The notes: generated by a model not told the origin, from the sequence alone. A DNA stretch of 18,771 bases from Clostridia bacterium (GCA_017462505.1 JAFTQY010000050.1:1-18771); one strand, 5' to 3'. Positions 1 through 7,835 are shown, counted from the first letter of the stretch. Program-made: numbers and translations.

Positions 1-109
1 TTCGCACGTGCGGGCCGAATTTATGCTCCTTTTGGCAGATTTCGTGCCCCGAAAAGATGGGGATAAAATCGCGTGCGGTCGTATGTTCAATCATATTTTC
101 GTGCGTCAT
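1..109 (-). CDS. AraC-family transcriptional regulator, N-terminal fragment cut by the window edge
   Basis: On the minus strand an ATG at 107-109 opens a frame that stays open to the left edge (36 codons seen). It sits behind a good ribosome binding site (AAAGGAG, 8 bases upstream). The peptide contains GHEICQKEHKFGPHVR, which resembles the start of the cupin-like sugar-sensing domain of AraC-type regulators (usual pattern C...H.FGP.VRD.Y..H). The DNA-binding half lies outside the window. The gene diverges from the alpha-galactosidase gene with overlapping promoters, the usual layout for an AraC activator and its glycosidase target. The family call rests on a short peptide and is fairly but not fully sure; the regulated gene is inference. 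Confidence 0.72.
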   Translation of the reverse strand, partial: MTHENMIEHTTARDFIPIFSGHEICQKEHKFGPHVR

Positions 110-138
110 ATACAAAGCTCCTTTTTTGGATTAGCAAC

Positions 139-168
139 ATTGTACCATAAAATAGTCGCAAAAAGCAA
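139..168 (-). promoter_or_regulatory. Promoter of the AraC-type regulator
   Basis: Minus strand: -35 TTGCTT (163-168), 18-base spacer, -10 TACAAT (139-144). The -10 lies about 30 bases before the start codon. The -35 box directly abuts the -35 box of the divergent promoter. Confidence 0.5.
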
Positions 169-197
169 TAGACACAACAACTTTTTTATGATAAAAT
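169..197 (+). promoter_or_regulatory. Promoter of the GH4 alpha-galactosidase gene
   Basis: -35 TAGACA (169-174), 17-base spacer, -10 TAAAAT (192-197), about 30 bases before the ATG at 227. The imperfect -35 would suit activation by the divergent AraC-type protein (inference). Confidence 0.65.
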
Positions 198-226
198 TTA
201 GAAAAAGCAAAAAGGAGCGAAAAAAC

Positions 227-1546
227 ATGAAACTTACCTTTTTAGGCGCAGGTAGCACGATTTTTGCAAAAAACGTGATCGGGGACGTGTTGTTGACCCC
301 CGCCCTTTGCAAGGATTTGACGGTGGCGCTTTACGACATTGACGAGGAACGCTTGCAGGAGTCTTTTCTGGTCGTGGACAGCCTGAATAAAAAGTACAAC
401 GGCGGCAAAGCGAAGATTGAAAAATATCTTGGCGAAGAACAAAGAAAAGCGGCGTTTTGCGGCGCGGATTTTGTCGTGAACGCGATACAGGTAGGGGGGT
501 ACGAGCCTTGTACGGTGCTCGATTTTGAAATTCCCAAGAAGTACGGTTTGCGCCAAACGATCGGCGATACGCTGGGGATCGGCGGTATTTTCCGCGGACT
601 GCGTACGATCAAGGTGATGAAGGATTTTGCGCGGGATATGGAAGAGGTTTGCCCTGACGCGTTGCTTTTGAACTACACCAACCCGATGGCGATTTTAACG
701 GGATATATGCTCCGTTATACCAAGGTCAAGACGGTGGGGCTGTGCCACAGCGTGCAGGTTTGCACCAGCCAGATTTTCGAGCAATTGGGGCTTGATCACG
801 ACACGGTAGGCAGGGAATTGATCGCGGGAATCAATCACATGGCGTGGCTTTTGGACGTTCGGGATAAGGACGGAAAGGATCTGTATCCCGAAATTAAGCG
901 TTTGGCAAAGGAAAAGAACGCCACGCAAAAGCACGATAATATGGTGCGCTTTGATTATATCGACAAGCTTGGCTATTATTGCACGGAGAGCTCGGAGCAC
1001 AACGCCGAATACAATCCGTTCTATATCAAATCGAAATATCCAGAATTGATTGAAAAGTTTAATATTCCCTTGGACGAGTACCCCCGTCGTTGCGTAAACC
1101 AAATCGCGGATTGGAAAAAACAGCGCGAAGAGCTGTTAAACGGCGGAGAAATCGAACACGTTCGCTCGCACGAATATGCGTCGCGGATCATGGAGGCGGT
1201 GGTGACGAATACGCCCTATCAAATCGGCGGCAACGTCATCAACAACGGTGCGATTGAAAACCTGCCTGCCGACGCGTGCGTGGAAGTGCCCTGTCTTGTG
1301 GACGGGAACGGCGTGCAACCGACCCGTGTAGGGCGTTTGCCTGTACAATGCGCGGCGATGAACATGACGAATATCAACCCGCAACTGCTGACGATCGAGG
1401 CGGCTGCGACGGGCAAGAGGGAGCATATTTATCACGCGGCGATGTTAGACCCGCACACGGCGGCGGAGCTTTCCATCGAGGATATTATTTCTATGTGCGA
1501 CGAACTGATCGAGGCGCACGAAAAGGCGGGTTTCCCCGTTTTATAA
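227..1546 (+). CDS. melA: GH4 family alpha-galactosidase, NAD- and metal-dependent
   Basis: A 439-residue cytosolic glycosidase of family GH4, which uses NAD+ and a divalent metal in a redox-assisted hydrolysis. Visible marks are the Rossmann-type start FLGAGSTIFA (residues 5-14), GDTLGIGGIFRGLR (113-126), TNP (151-153), CHSV (173-176) and NH (203-204); Cys173 and His204 match the metal ligands of the family. CHSV is the signature usually seen in alpha-galactosidases (MelA), whereas alpha-glucosidases and the 6-phospho-glycosidases carry other residues here. I chose the ATG at 227 because AAGGAG lies just upstream and family homology begins at MKLTFLGAG. The longer open frame back to base 8 runs through the promoter. 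The gene is monocistronic, with its own promoter and terminator, and diverges from an AraC-type gene. Fold and family are sure; substrate is likely. Confidence 0.88.
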   Translation: MKLTFLGAGSTIFAKNVIGDVLLTPALCKDLTVALYDIDEERLQESFLVVDSLNKKYNGGKAKIEKYLGEEQRKAAFCGADFVVNAIQVGGYEPCTVLDFEIPKKYGLRQTIGDTLGIGGIFRGLRTIKVMKDFARDMEEVCPDALLLNYTNPMAILTGYMLRYTKVKTVGLCHSVQVCTSQIFEQLGLDHDTVGRELIAGINHMAWLLDVRDKDGKDLYPEIKRLAKEKNATQKHDNMVRFDYIDKLGYYCTESSEHNAEYNPFYIKSKYPELIEKFNIPLDEYPRRCVNQIADWKKQREELLNGGEIEHVRSHEYASRIMEAVVTNTPYQIGGNVINNGAIENLPADACVEVPCLVDGNGVQPTRVGRLPVQCAAMNMTNINPQLLTIEAAATGKREHIYHAAMLDPHTAAELSIEDIISMCDELIEAHEKAGFPVL

Positions 1547-1573
1547 GTTCTTTTATAAGATAGATAACGGCAA

Positions 1574-1607
1574 GGCGCGGACGGATAAAAACGTTCGCGC
1601 CCTTTTT
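1574..1607 (+). terminator. Terminator after the alpha-galactosidase gene
   Basis: GGCGCGGACG (1574-1583) pairs with CGTTCGCGCC (1592-1601) over 10 bp with one G-U pair, and is followed by CTTTTT. Confidence 0.9.
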
Positions 1608-1642
1608 ACGCGATTTTCGACAATATATTTTTTCACAAAGCA

Positions 1643-1671
1643 TTGACAAACGGGCAAAAGTGTAGTAAACT
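1643..1671 (+). promoter_or_regulatory. Promoter of the fucU-mannosidase-phosphatase operon
   Basis: -35 TTGACA (1643-1648), 17-base spacer, -10 TAAACT (1666-1671). The expected start is near 1678, leaving a leader of about 60 bases to fucU. Confidence 0.8.
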
Positions 1672-1687
1672 ATATCCATTAAAAAAA

Positions 1688-1706
1688 GAAGAAACTATGT
1701 TTCTTC
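1688..1706 (+). promoter_or_regulatory. Perfect inverted repeat, likely repressor operator
   Basis: GAAGAAAC, TAT, GTTTCTTC: a perfect 8-bp inverted repeat with a 3-base centre, placed 16 bases after the -10 box and so just downstream of the expected start. The position suits a roadblock-type operator. As an RNA it would be a weak hairpin with a 3-base loop and no U-tail, so a terminator is unlikely. The cognate protein is unknown; I saw no second copy in the window. Confidence 0.55.
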
Positions 1707-1738
1707 GGTTAAAAAAACACAAAAAACGGAGAAGAAAT

Positions 1739-2158
1739 ATGTTAAAAAACGTACCGAAAATTTTATCCCCCGAGCTTTTGAAAATTTTGGCGGAAATGGG
1801 TCACGGCGACGAAATTTTGATTGCGGACGGCAATTTCCCCAGCGCGAGCAACGCGCAACGTTTAGTGCGTGCGGACGGGCACGGCGGCGTGGAGATCTTA
1901 AAGGCGGTATTGACGATGATTCCGCTCGACACGTATGCGGAGCAAAACTTTATTTTGATGGAAACGACGCAGGGCGACCCTACGCCGACCATTTGGGCGG
2001 AATATTTCGACGTGGCAAACGCGATGGATGATAATCTTCGCGAGGGCACGATGGAACGCCAAGCCTTTTACGAACGTTCGCGCAAGGCGTATGCGATCAT
2101 CGCGACGGGCGAAAGCGCGATCTATGCCAACATTCTTATCAAAAAAGGCGTAATTTAA
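1739..2158 (+). CDS. fucU: L-fucose mutarotase (RbsD/FucU family)
   Basis: A 139-residue cytosolic protein matching E. coli FucU in length and pattern: the start MLKNVPKILSPELLKILAEM, then GHGDEI with His22 and Asp30, and the C-terminal FYERSRKAYAIIATGE and NILIKKGV. FucU interconverts alpha and beta anomers of L-fucose (and some other sugars) so that the isomerase receives the right form. The ATG at 1739 follows CGGAGAAG and gives the family length; the frame open further upstream runs through the leader. It is first in an operon with a GH38 mannosidase (57 bases downstream) and a phosphatase. No fucose isomerase, kinase or aldolase is nearby, so the substrate could be another sugar released by the mannosidase or used elsewhere. 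The family is sure; the in vivo sugar is inference. Confidence 0.92.
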   Translation: MLKNVPKILSPELLKILAEMGHGDEILIADGNFPSASNAQRLVRADGHGGVEILKAVLTMIPLDTYAEQNFILMETTQGDPTPTIWAEYFDVANAMDDNLREGTMERQAFYERSRKAYAIIATGESAIYANILIKKGVI

Positions 2159-2215
2159 CGGTGTTTGAAAAAGGGCTGTTTTTAACCGAAAAAATAAAAA
2201 ACATAGGGGACGTAT

Positions 2216-4642
2216 ATGAAAGAAGTACATTTGGTCTGTAACGCGCACATCGATCCGATTTGGCAATGGGATTGGCCCGAGGGGGCGAGCGCGGTGCTTT
2301 CCACCTTTCAATCGGCGGTAAATCTTGCGGAGAAATTCGATTATATTTTTTGTCACAACGAAGTGACGGTGTACAAGTACGTGGAAGAGTTCGCGCCTGC
2401 GCTCTTTACCCGTATTCAAGAGCTGGTCAAGCGCGGCAAATGGCATATCATGGGGGGCTGGTATCTGCAACCCGATTGCAATATGCCCGCAGGCGAGAGC
2501 TTTGTACGTCAAATTCAAGAGGGCAAGCGGTATTTTAAGGAAAAATTTGGCAAAGAGCCGACGACGGCGATCAATTTCGACCCGTTTGGGCATACCGTCG
2601 GGCTGGTGCAAATTTTGAAAAAGAGCGGTCAGGACGGCTATCTATTTATGCGCCCCTATCATTGGGATACGGAATTGCCCGCCGAGCAGTTTATTTGGCG
2701 GGGCTTGGACGGGAGCGAGGTCAAGGGCTGCCGTTCGGGCGCGTACAGCACGTCGTTGGGGCATGCGGTAAAAAATATCAAAGAAAAAGCGGAATTCCGC
2801 GCAAACGAAATGGGCGAAGACGTAATCTGCGTGCTGTGGGGCGTTGGCAACCACGGCGGCGGTCCGTCCGCAAAGGATTTGGCGGATATTACCGAGATGA
2901 TGAAAGAAGAGGGCGGCGAATTTACGTACGTACACTCTACGCCTGAGGAATTTTTCGCAAAGATCGAACCGACGGCGGTTTGGGATAAATCCCTGCGTAT
3001 TTCCATGCCCGGCTGTTATACTTCGATGAACAAGATCAAGAAGATGCACGCCAAGCTGGAAAGCGAGCTGTATTTGACGGAAAAAATGCTTTCAACGGCA
3101 TACGCTGTGGGGGCTTTGAAAGAATATCCCGAAGAAAAGATACACGAAATCACGCAGGATCTTTTAAATGCGGAGTTCCACGACGTATTGCCCGGCACGT
3201 GTATACAAAGCGGCGAGGACAATGGGTTGATGCTCTTAAATCACGGCTTGCTGGACGCGGACAAATTGAAAAACAGGGCGTACTTTGCCCTTTCCGCGGC
3301 GCAAGAGCCTGCGGCGGCGGGGGAATTCCCCGTGATCGTGTTCAACCCGCACCCGTACACGCTGAAAGAGAACGTAGAATGTGAATTTACTCTTGCCGAC
3401 CAAAACTGGGATACCGAAAAGGTCGCGCACATCCGCGTTCTGGACGAAAAGGGCAACCCCGTCAAATACCAAGTAATCAAGGAAGAGAGCAATTTGAACC
3501 TCGACTGGCGCAAGCGCGTTATTTTCGAGGCGGAGCTTGCGCCCTTGCAGCTTAGCCGCTACGGCGTATATATTGAATTTAAAGAGAAAGAAAAGGCGGA
3601 AAAGGCGGAAAGCCTTGTATATGACGACGGCAGAAAATACGTGGAGATCGACGGCAAGACGGGGCTTTTGAAACGGTACGCAATCGACGGCGTGGACTAC
3701 GTGACGGACGGGTTCTTGCCCGTGATGTTCGACGACAACGCCGATCCTTGGGGTATGTCCGCGCAGCAGCAAAAACGTATGTGCGAAAACGAACAGCCCT
3801 TTGTGCTGAGCGAAAAACCCGACGGCGTGTTTGCCAACATGCAGAGTATCCAAATCGTCGAGGACGGGGATATCTATTTGGGCGTGGAGGCGTTCTTTGA
3901 AAAGGACAACACCCGCGCAAGAGTGCTGTATAAAATTTACAAAAATAACGATTTCGTGGACGCGGACGTGCGCGTGTTCATGGGGGACGTGGACAAGTTT
4001 ATCAAACTGAAAGTGCCCGTGGCGATCGAGGGCAAGCTTGTTGGACAGACGGCGTTTGGGACGGAGGAATTGTTTACGGACGGGCGCGAAAACGTAGCCC
4101 ACCGTTTCGTTGCCGTGGACAACGGCAAAAAATGCCTTGTGCTGATGAACGACAGCGTTTACGGCAGTCATTTTGATAACGGCGCGCTGTATATGTCCCT
4201 CGTGCGTGGGGTTACCTATTGCGCGCACCCGATCAACGACAGACAGCTGATCCCCGACGATCGTTTCACCAAGAAGATCGATCAGGGCGAAAACCGTTTT
4301 GCGTTTAGACTTGTCGTTGTGGACAGAGCTCAGCTTGAACGCGCCACGCAGGAGTTTACGCAGAAATCGTACGCGCTGAACATTTTCCCCACGCCGCGCA
4401 CGGCAGAGCCTAAAACCTTTGACGTTGCGCTCGATGACGATACGGTGTCCCTTGTCGCGATGAAAAAGGCGGACGGCAGAACTGGTATTTTGTTCCGTCT
4501 TTTGAACAATACGGAAAAGGCCGTGGAAACGGCTTTGACGGTACACGGTACGCGTTTACCCCTTTCGTTTGGCAAATACGAGGTGAAAACGGTGCTGTAC
4601 GAAAACGGCGAATTGACGGAGATGGAACAGCTCATTATTTAA
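2216..4642 (+). CDS. GH38 family alpha-mannosidase, cytosolic
   Basis: An 808-residue alpha-mannosidase with no signal peptide, so it cleaves alpha-mannosides inside the cell. Family GH38 marks are clear: HIDPIWQWDW at 11-20 (zinc ligands His11 and Asp13), INFDPFGH at 119-126 (Asp122 as nucleophile and zinc ligand), GNHGGGPS at 211-218, and FHDVLPGT at 321-328, where His322 matches the fourth zinc ligand. The N-terminal catalytic domain covers about 1-270, a three-helix middle domain reaches about 350, and beta-rich C-terminal domains follow. The start follows AGGGGA at good spacing. The next gene begins four bases after the stop, so translation is probably coupled. Substrate linkage cannot be read from the sequence; bacterial relatives act on host or fungal mannans, N-glycan fragments, or phosphorylated mannosyl-glycerate (MngB). 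Confidence 0.93.
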   Translation: MKEVHLVCNAHIDPIWQWDWPEGASAVLSTFQSAVNLAEKFDYIFCHNEVTVYKYVEEFAPALFTRIQELVKRGKWHIMGGWYLQPDCNMPAGESFVRQIQEGKRYFKEKFGKEPTTAINFDPFGHTVGLVQILKKSGQDGYLFMRPYHWDTELPAEQFIWRGLDGSEVKGCRSGAYSTSLGHAVKNIKEKAEFRANEMGEDVICVLWGVGNHGGGPSAKDLADITEMMKEEGGEFTYVHSTPEEFFAKIEPTAVWDKSLRISMPGCYTSMNKIKKMHAKLESELYLTEKMLSTAYAVGALKEYPEEKIHEITQDLLNAEFHDVLPGTCIQSGEDNGLMLLNHGLLDADKLKNRAYFALSAAQEPAAAGEFPVIVFNPHPYTLKENVECEFTLADQNWDTEKVAHIRVLDEKGNPVKYQVIKEESNLNLDWRKRVIFEAELAPLQLSRYGVYIEFKEKEKAEKAESLVYDDGRKYVEIDGKTGLLKRYAIDGVDYVTDGFLPVMFDDNADPWGMSAQQQKRMCENEQPFVLSEKPDGVFANMQSIQIVEDGDIYLGVEAFFEKDNTRARVLYKIYKNNDFVDADVRVFMGDVDKFIKLKVPVAIEGKLVGQTAFGTEELFTDGRENVAHRFVAVDNGKKCLVLMNDSVYGSHFDNGALYMSLVRGVTYCAHPINDRQLIPDDRFTKKIDQGENRFAFRLVVVDRAQLERATQEFTQKSYALNIFPTPRTAEPKTFDVALDDDTVSLVAMKKADGRTGILFRLLNNTEKAVETALTVHGTRLPLSFGKYEVKTVLYENGELTEMEQLII

Positions 4643-4646
4643 AAAT

Positions 4647-5432
4647 ATGCAGTACGAAAAAGAACTGAAATTTATCAAGGAACAAATCGCGCTTGCGTAC
4701 GAAAAGTTTGCGGGCGAAGCGCGGACGGTGACCCAAAAGAGGGCGTTCGATCTCGTCACCGATCTGGATTTGAATATTGAAAAATATTTAACGGCAGAGA
4801 TCAAAAAAGCCTTTCCCTGCGACACGGTACAGGGGGAAGAGTTCTCGTCTACGCCGAAAGCGGAGGGGCGGGTATGGTCGCTCGACCCCATCGACGGCAC
4901 GTGTAATATGGCGAACGGGTCAAAGCTTTACGGGGTGCAGGCGGCTCTCATTGAAGATAACCAGCCTGTCTTGGGCGTCATCTATTTGCCCCATTTTAAC
5001 GAATGGTATTACGCGGTAAAGGGCGAGGGCGCATGGTGCAACGGCGAGAAAATCAAGGTGGCGGACGGCGTGGAATTGCAAAACGCTTTGGTCAGCGTGG
5101 GGGATTATCCTCACCGCAACGTTGAAACGGCGCGTATCGAACACGAGGCGATCGCTATGATCTTCCCGAAGATCGCCAAAATGCGCATGTTTGGCGGGGC
5201 GTGTATGGATTTTGCGTTTACGGCGTCGGGGAAAACCCACGCGTGCGTGATCATCACCCGCAACGTATGGGATATTGCGCCGGGGCTGATCATTTGCCGA
5301 GAGGCGGGTGCGCTCGTGTGTAATTTGCAGGGCGGAGAATACCGCTTTGGCGACGACGGCGTGATCGCCGCGGCGAATAAAGAAACGTTTGATTTGGTGA
5401 AAGACAGCTTTGTTGCGGCGGCGCGGCAATAA
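4647..5432 (+). CDS. Inositol monophosphatase family sugar phosphatase
   Basis: A 261-residue magnesium-dependent phosphatase of the inositol monophosphatase family. The metal-binding signatures are GEE (63-65), DPIDGT (80-85) and WDIAPG (208-213), in the normal order and spacing. FDLVTDLD (34-41) fits the usual N-terminal KxxxDxVTxxD element. The ATG lies four bases after the mannosidase stop and has only a weak ribosome binding site inside the preceding gene, which points to translational coupling. Members act on inositol-1-phosphate, fructose-1,6-bisphosphate, histidinol-phosphate or PAP, and motifs alone do not separate these. Being last in a mannosidase operon, it may dephosphorylate a sugar-phosphate made in that pathway, which is inference. 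Family sure, substrate unknown. Confidence 0.88.
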   Translation: MQYEKELKFIKEQIALAYEKFAGEARTVTQKRAFDLVTDLDLNIEKYLTAEIKKAFPCDTVQGEEFSSTPKAEGRVWSLDPIDGTCNMANGSKLYGVQAALIEDNQPVLGVIYLPHFNEWYYAVKGEGAWCNGEKIKVADGVELQNALVSVGDYPHRNVETARIEHEAIAMIFPKIAKMRMFGGACMDFAFTASGKTHACVIITRNVWDIAPGLIICREAGALVCNLQGGEYRFGDDGVIAAANKETFDLVKDSFVAAARQ

Positions 5433-5445
5433 ATAAAAGAAAATA

Positions 5446-5484
5446 AAAAGGTCGGTTGCGGTGAAAATACGCGCTGACCTTTTT
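5446..5484 (+). terminator. Terminator after the phosphatase gene
   Basis: AAAAAGGTC (5446-5454) pairs perfectly with GACCTTTTT (5476-5484). The symmetrical A and T runs would let it work on both strands. Confidence 0.88.
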
Positions 5485-5519
5485 GTCATATTTTTTTATG
5501 ACAAAATTCTCCAAAACGG

Positions 5520-5548
5520 TTGACAACGGAGGGCGTATTTGGTATAAT
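5520..5548 (+). promoter_or_regulatory. Consensus promoter of the degV operon
   Basis: -35 TTGACA (5520-5525), 17-base spacer, -10 TATAAT (5543-5548): a perfect match to the sigma-A consensus, suggesting strong constitutive transcription. Confidence 0.92.
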
Positions 5549-5594
5549 ATTGTCGAAAAGTGTGGAAAAACACAAAAACGGGAAGGGAAGTAAT

Positions 5595-6464
5595 ATGTAT
5601 CAGTTATTTACGGACACGGACACAGATATTTTGCCTGCGGAGGCGGCGGAACTTGGCTATAAGCTGATCAGCATGCCGTACGTCGTCAACGATAAGGAAG
5701 TGCGCCCGTATGAGGATTTTGAAGAATTTGACAGCCACGCGTTCTACGATATGTTGCGCGGCGGGGTCTTGCCGACGACCTGCGCGTTGTCGCCCGCGCG
5801 GTATATGGAATATTTCGAGCCGACTTTACAAGAGGGCAAGGACATTTTGTACGTGCATTTTTCGGCGGCGATGAGCGGCACGTTCAACGCGATGCAGTTA
5901 GCTTGGCAAAAATTGTCCGAAAAATATCCCGAACGGAAACTGTACACGGTGGATACCAAGGGGATTACGATCGGGAGCTTGAATATTGTGAAAGAAATCG
6001 GCGATTTGGCGAAATCGGGCGCGGACGTGGACGAGATTTTGGCTTGGGCGGAACGCGAAGTGGATAAATTCGCCGTGTATTTTTACGCAGACGATCTTAA
6101 ATTTTTCCGCCGCAGCGGCAGGGTCAGCAATTTTTCGGCGACGATGGGCGGTTTGTTCGGGATCAGACCGATTTTGACGATGACGGACAAGGGGGTTATG
6201 ACCTCGATTGCAAAGGCAAAGGGGCATGCGGGGGCGCAACGGGCGTTGCTTTCCTACGTGCGCGATTTGCAAGAGGATATCAAAGAATACCGCGTCATTG
6301 TGGGACATTCGGACGCGCCTGCGTTGGCGGAAGAAATGGCGGATATGTTAAAGGCGGAATTCGGCGACGATCTGCGTGTGGAAATTGCGGTGGTCAACCC
6401 TACGGCGGGCAGCCATTGCGGCCCGAATACGGTGGGCGTGAGCTTTCACGCAAAGCATAGATAA
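5595..6464 (+). CDS. DegV family fatty-acid-binding protein (FakB-like)
   Basis: A 289-residue DegV-family protein. These bind one fatty acid in a buried pocket; those paired with FakA present it for phosphorylation to acyl-phosphate. Visible marks are the N-terminal TDTDTDILP (6-14), PTTCALSPARY (60-70, the site of the usual TS that contacts the fatty acid carboxylate), HFSAAMSGTFNAM (88-100), GRVSN (175-179), GIRPIL (189-194) and a C-terminal GPNTVGVSF. The usual Thr-Ser pair reads Thr62-Cys63 here, so one contact residue is altered. The ATG at 5595 has GGAAGGGAAG upstream; a longer in-frame start would begin inside the promoter. The GNAT-type gene follows after 55 bases with no terminator between. 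Family sure; lipid and partner unknown, and no fakA is in the window. Confidence 0.9.
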   Translation: MYQLFTDTDTDILPAEAAELGYKLISMPYVVNDKEVRPYEDFEEFDSHAFYDMLRGGVLPTTCALSPARYMEYFEPTLQEGKDILYVHFSAAMSGTFNAMQLAWQKLSEKYPERKLYTVDTKGITIGSLNIVKEIGDLAKSGADVDEILAWAEREVDKFAVYFYADDLKFFRRSGRVSNFSATMGGLFGIRPILTMTDKGVMTSIAKAKGHAGAQRALLSYVRDLQEDIKEYRVIVGHSDAPALAEEMADMLKAEFGDDLRVEIAVVNPTAGSHCGPNTVGVSFHAKHR

Positions 6465-6519
6465 TACGGCTTGCTCGCAACGTTCGTTGTGGCAGACCTA
6501 AAAACGAAAAGGTGGGTAT

Positions 6520-7638
6520 ATGGTACGCATTGAAGAAGTAAAAACGCGCCGTCAAAGAAAGGAATTTGTCAATTTCCCTCTGCGGCTTTATAAGGGCAAT
6601 CCCTATTTTGTGCCGCCCCTGTACATGGACGAAATGGCATTGTTTACAGGAACGGTATACGACGAACAGGCGGAGTCGGTGTTTTATCTTGCTTATCGGG
6701 ATAAAAAGGTCGTGGGGCGTATCCACGGGATATTGCAACTGGTCAGCAATAAAAAGTGGGGACAAAAGCGGGTGCGCTTTACCCGTTTCGACTGCATAGA
6801 CGATCAGGAAGTGGCAAACGCCTTGTTTGGGGCGGTGGAGGCTTGGGCGAGATCCAAAAATATGGATACCGTGGTAGGACCTTTGGGCTTTTCCGATCTG
6901 GAAAGAGAGGGCTTGCTGATCGAGGGGTTCGACCAGCTTTCGACCTTTGAGGAGCAGTACAATTATCCCTATTATCAACGCTTGATCGAGAATGCGGGGT
7001 ATGAAAAGGAAGTGGACTGGACGGAGCGAAAGCTCTATTATCCCAAGACCCCCGACGAGCGTATCGCCCGTGTTTCGGCGCGCATGATGGAAAAGTATGA
7101 TTTGCGGTTTGGCGAGGCGAAAAGCGCGCGCGATTTCGTGAAGAGATACGGGGATAAATTTTTTGAGGTTTTGGACAAAACCTACGTAGACATATATCAA
7201 TCAGTGCCCTTTTCCGCTAAAATGAAGAGGCAGCTTTTAAAGAGCTTTTCGCTGATCATCAACGTTAAATATACGGCGGTGATCTTGGATAAGGACGACA
7301 ACGTGGTGTGTTTCGGCGTGTCTTTCCCCGCGATCGGCAAAGCGTTGCAAAAGAGCGGCGGTCGGCTGACGTTACCCGCCCTTTTCCGCGTCTTGAAAGC
7401 GATGAAAAAGCCCGAAGTGATCGATTTGGCGCTTATCGGCGTGGCGGAAGAATACCGCCGTAAGGGGGTGGCGACCGCCATCATCGATCAGGTGATGGAA
7501 ATGCTCAAGGACGGGAGCGTGGACCACGCGGAAACCAACCTGAATTTGGAAACGAACGCAAGCATACAAAATCAATGGAAAGCCTTCGACAGCGTTTTGC
7601 ATAAGCGCCGTCGGGCGTTTGTAAAAACGATTTTATAA
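6520..7638 (+). CDS. GNAT-superfamily acyltransferase-like protein
   Basis: A 372-residue soluble protein with two GNAT-like halves. The N-terminal part starts with RRQRKEFVNFPLRLYKGNP (10-28) and VPPL (31-34), a pattern I associate with a widespread uncharacterised GNAT-like family. The C-terminal half holds a typical acetyl-CoA pyrophosphate loop, EYRRKGVATAIID (311-323), then ETNASIQNQW (344-353), which fits the last strand and helix of the fold. The start follows AAGGTGGG at good spacing. It is second in an operon with degV, so it may work on lipids or acylated molecules (inference). Acceptor substrate unknown. Length is well above a single GNAT domain (about 150 residues), in keeping with a tandem or extended family. 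No frame damage is visible. Confidence 0.75.
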   Translation: MVRIEEVKTRRQRKEFVNFPLRLYKGNPYFVPPLYMDEMALFTGTVYDEQAESVFYLAYRDKKVVGRIHGILQLVSNKKWGQKRVRFTRFDCIDDQEVANALFGAVEAWARSKNMDTVVGPLGFSDLEREGLLIEGFDQLSTFEEQYNYPYYQRLIENAGYEKEVDWTERKLYYPKTPDERIARVSARMMEKYDLRFGEAKSARDFVKRYGDKFFEVLDKTYVDIYQSVPFSAKMKRQLLKSFSLIINVKYTAVILDKDDNVVCFGVSFPAIGKALQKSGGRLTLPALFRVLKAMKKPEVIDLALIGVAEEYRRKGVATAIIDQVMEMLKDGSVDHAETNLNLETNASIQNQWKAFDSVLHKRRRAFVKTIL

Positions 7639-7666
7639 ATTGTTGCCAACCAAACAAAAAACATCG

Positions 7667-7726
7667 GCTCTCGGCGTATTTGCGCGGGGAGCTTTTGCGT
7701 AATTGCCGAGTTAAACTCGGTTTTTT
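7667..7726 (+). terminator. Tandem terminators after the degV-GNAT operon
   Basis: The first hairpin pairs GCTCTCGGCG (7667-7676) with CGCGGGGAGC (7683-7692), with one mismatch and one G-U, then TTTT. The second pairs CCGAGT (7706-7711) with ACTCGG (7715-7720), then TTTTTT. The doubled signal insulates the strong promoter just downstream. Confidence 0.82.
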
Positions 7727-7756
7727 CCTATATTTGAATAAATTTGTAAAAAATGC

Positions 7757-7785
7757 TTGACAAAGAAAATTTTGTAATATATAAT
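7757..7785 (+). promoter_or_regulatory. Consensus promoter of the first membrane-protein gene
   Basis: -35 TTGACA (7757-7762), 17-base AT-rich spacer, -10 TATAAT (7780-7785), a perfect consensus. About 50 bases of AT-rich leader precede the ATG. Confidence 0.92.
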
Positions 7786-7835
7786 AAAAATAATGAATAG
7801 ATATATTCAATAAAAAAATTTGTGGAGGTAGTGTT

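Noticed and set aside
8..226. N-terminal extension of the alpha-galactosidase frame
   Set aside because: It crosses the promoter and antisense AraC start, has no ribosome binding site, and the GH4 family begins at the ATG at 227.
3236..4546. Long open frame (436 codons) on the minus strand inside the mannosidase gene
   Set aside because: It mirrors a clear GH38 gene, its product is rich in His/Arg/Val as expected of an antisense shadow, and it matches no family.
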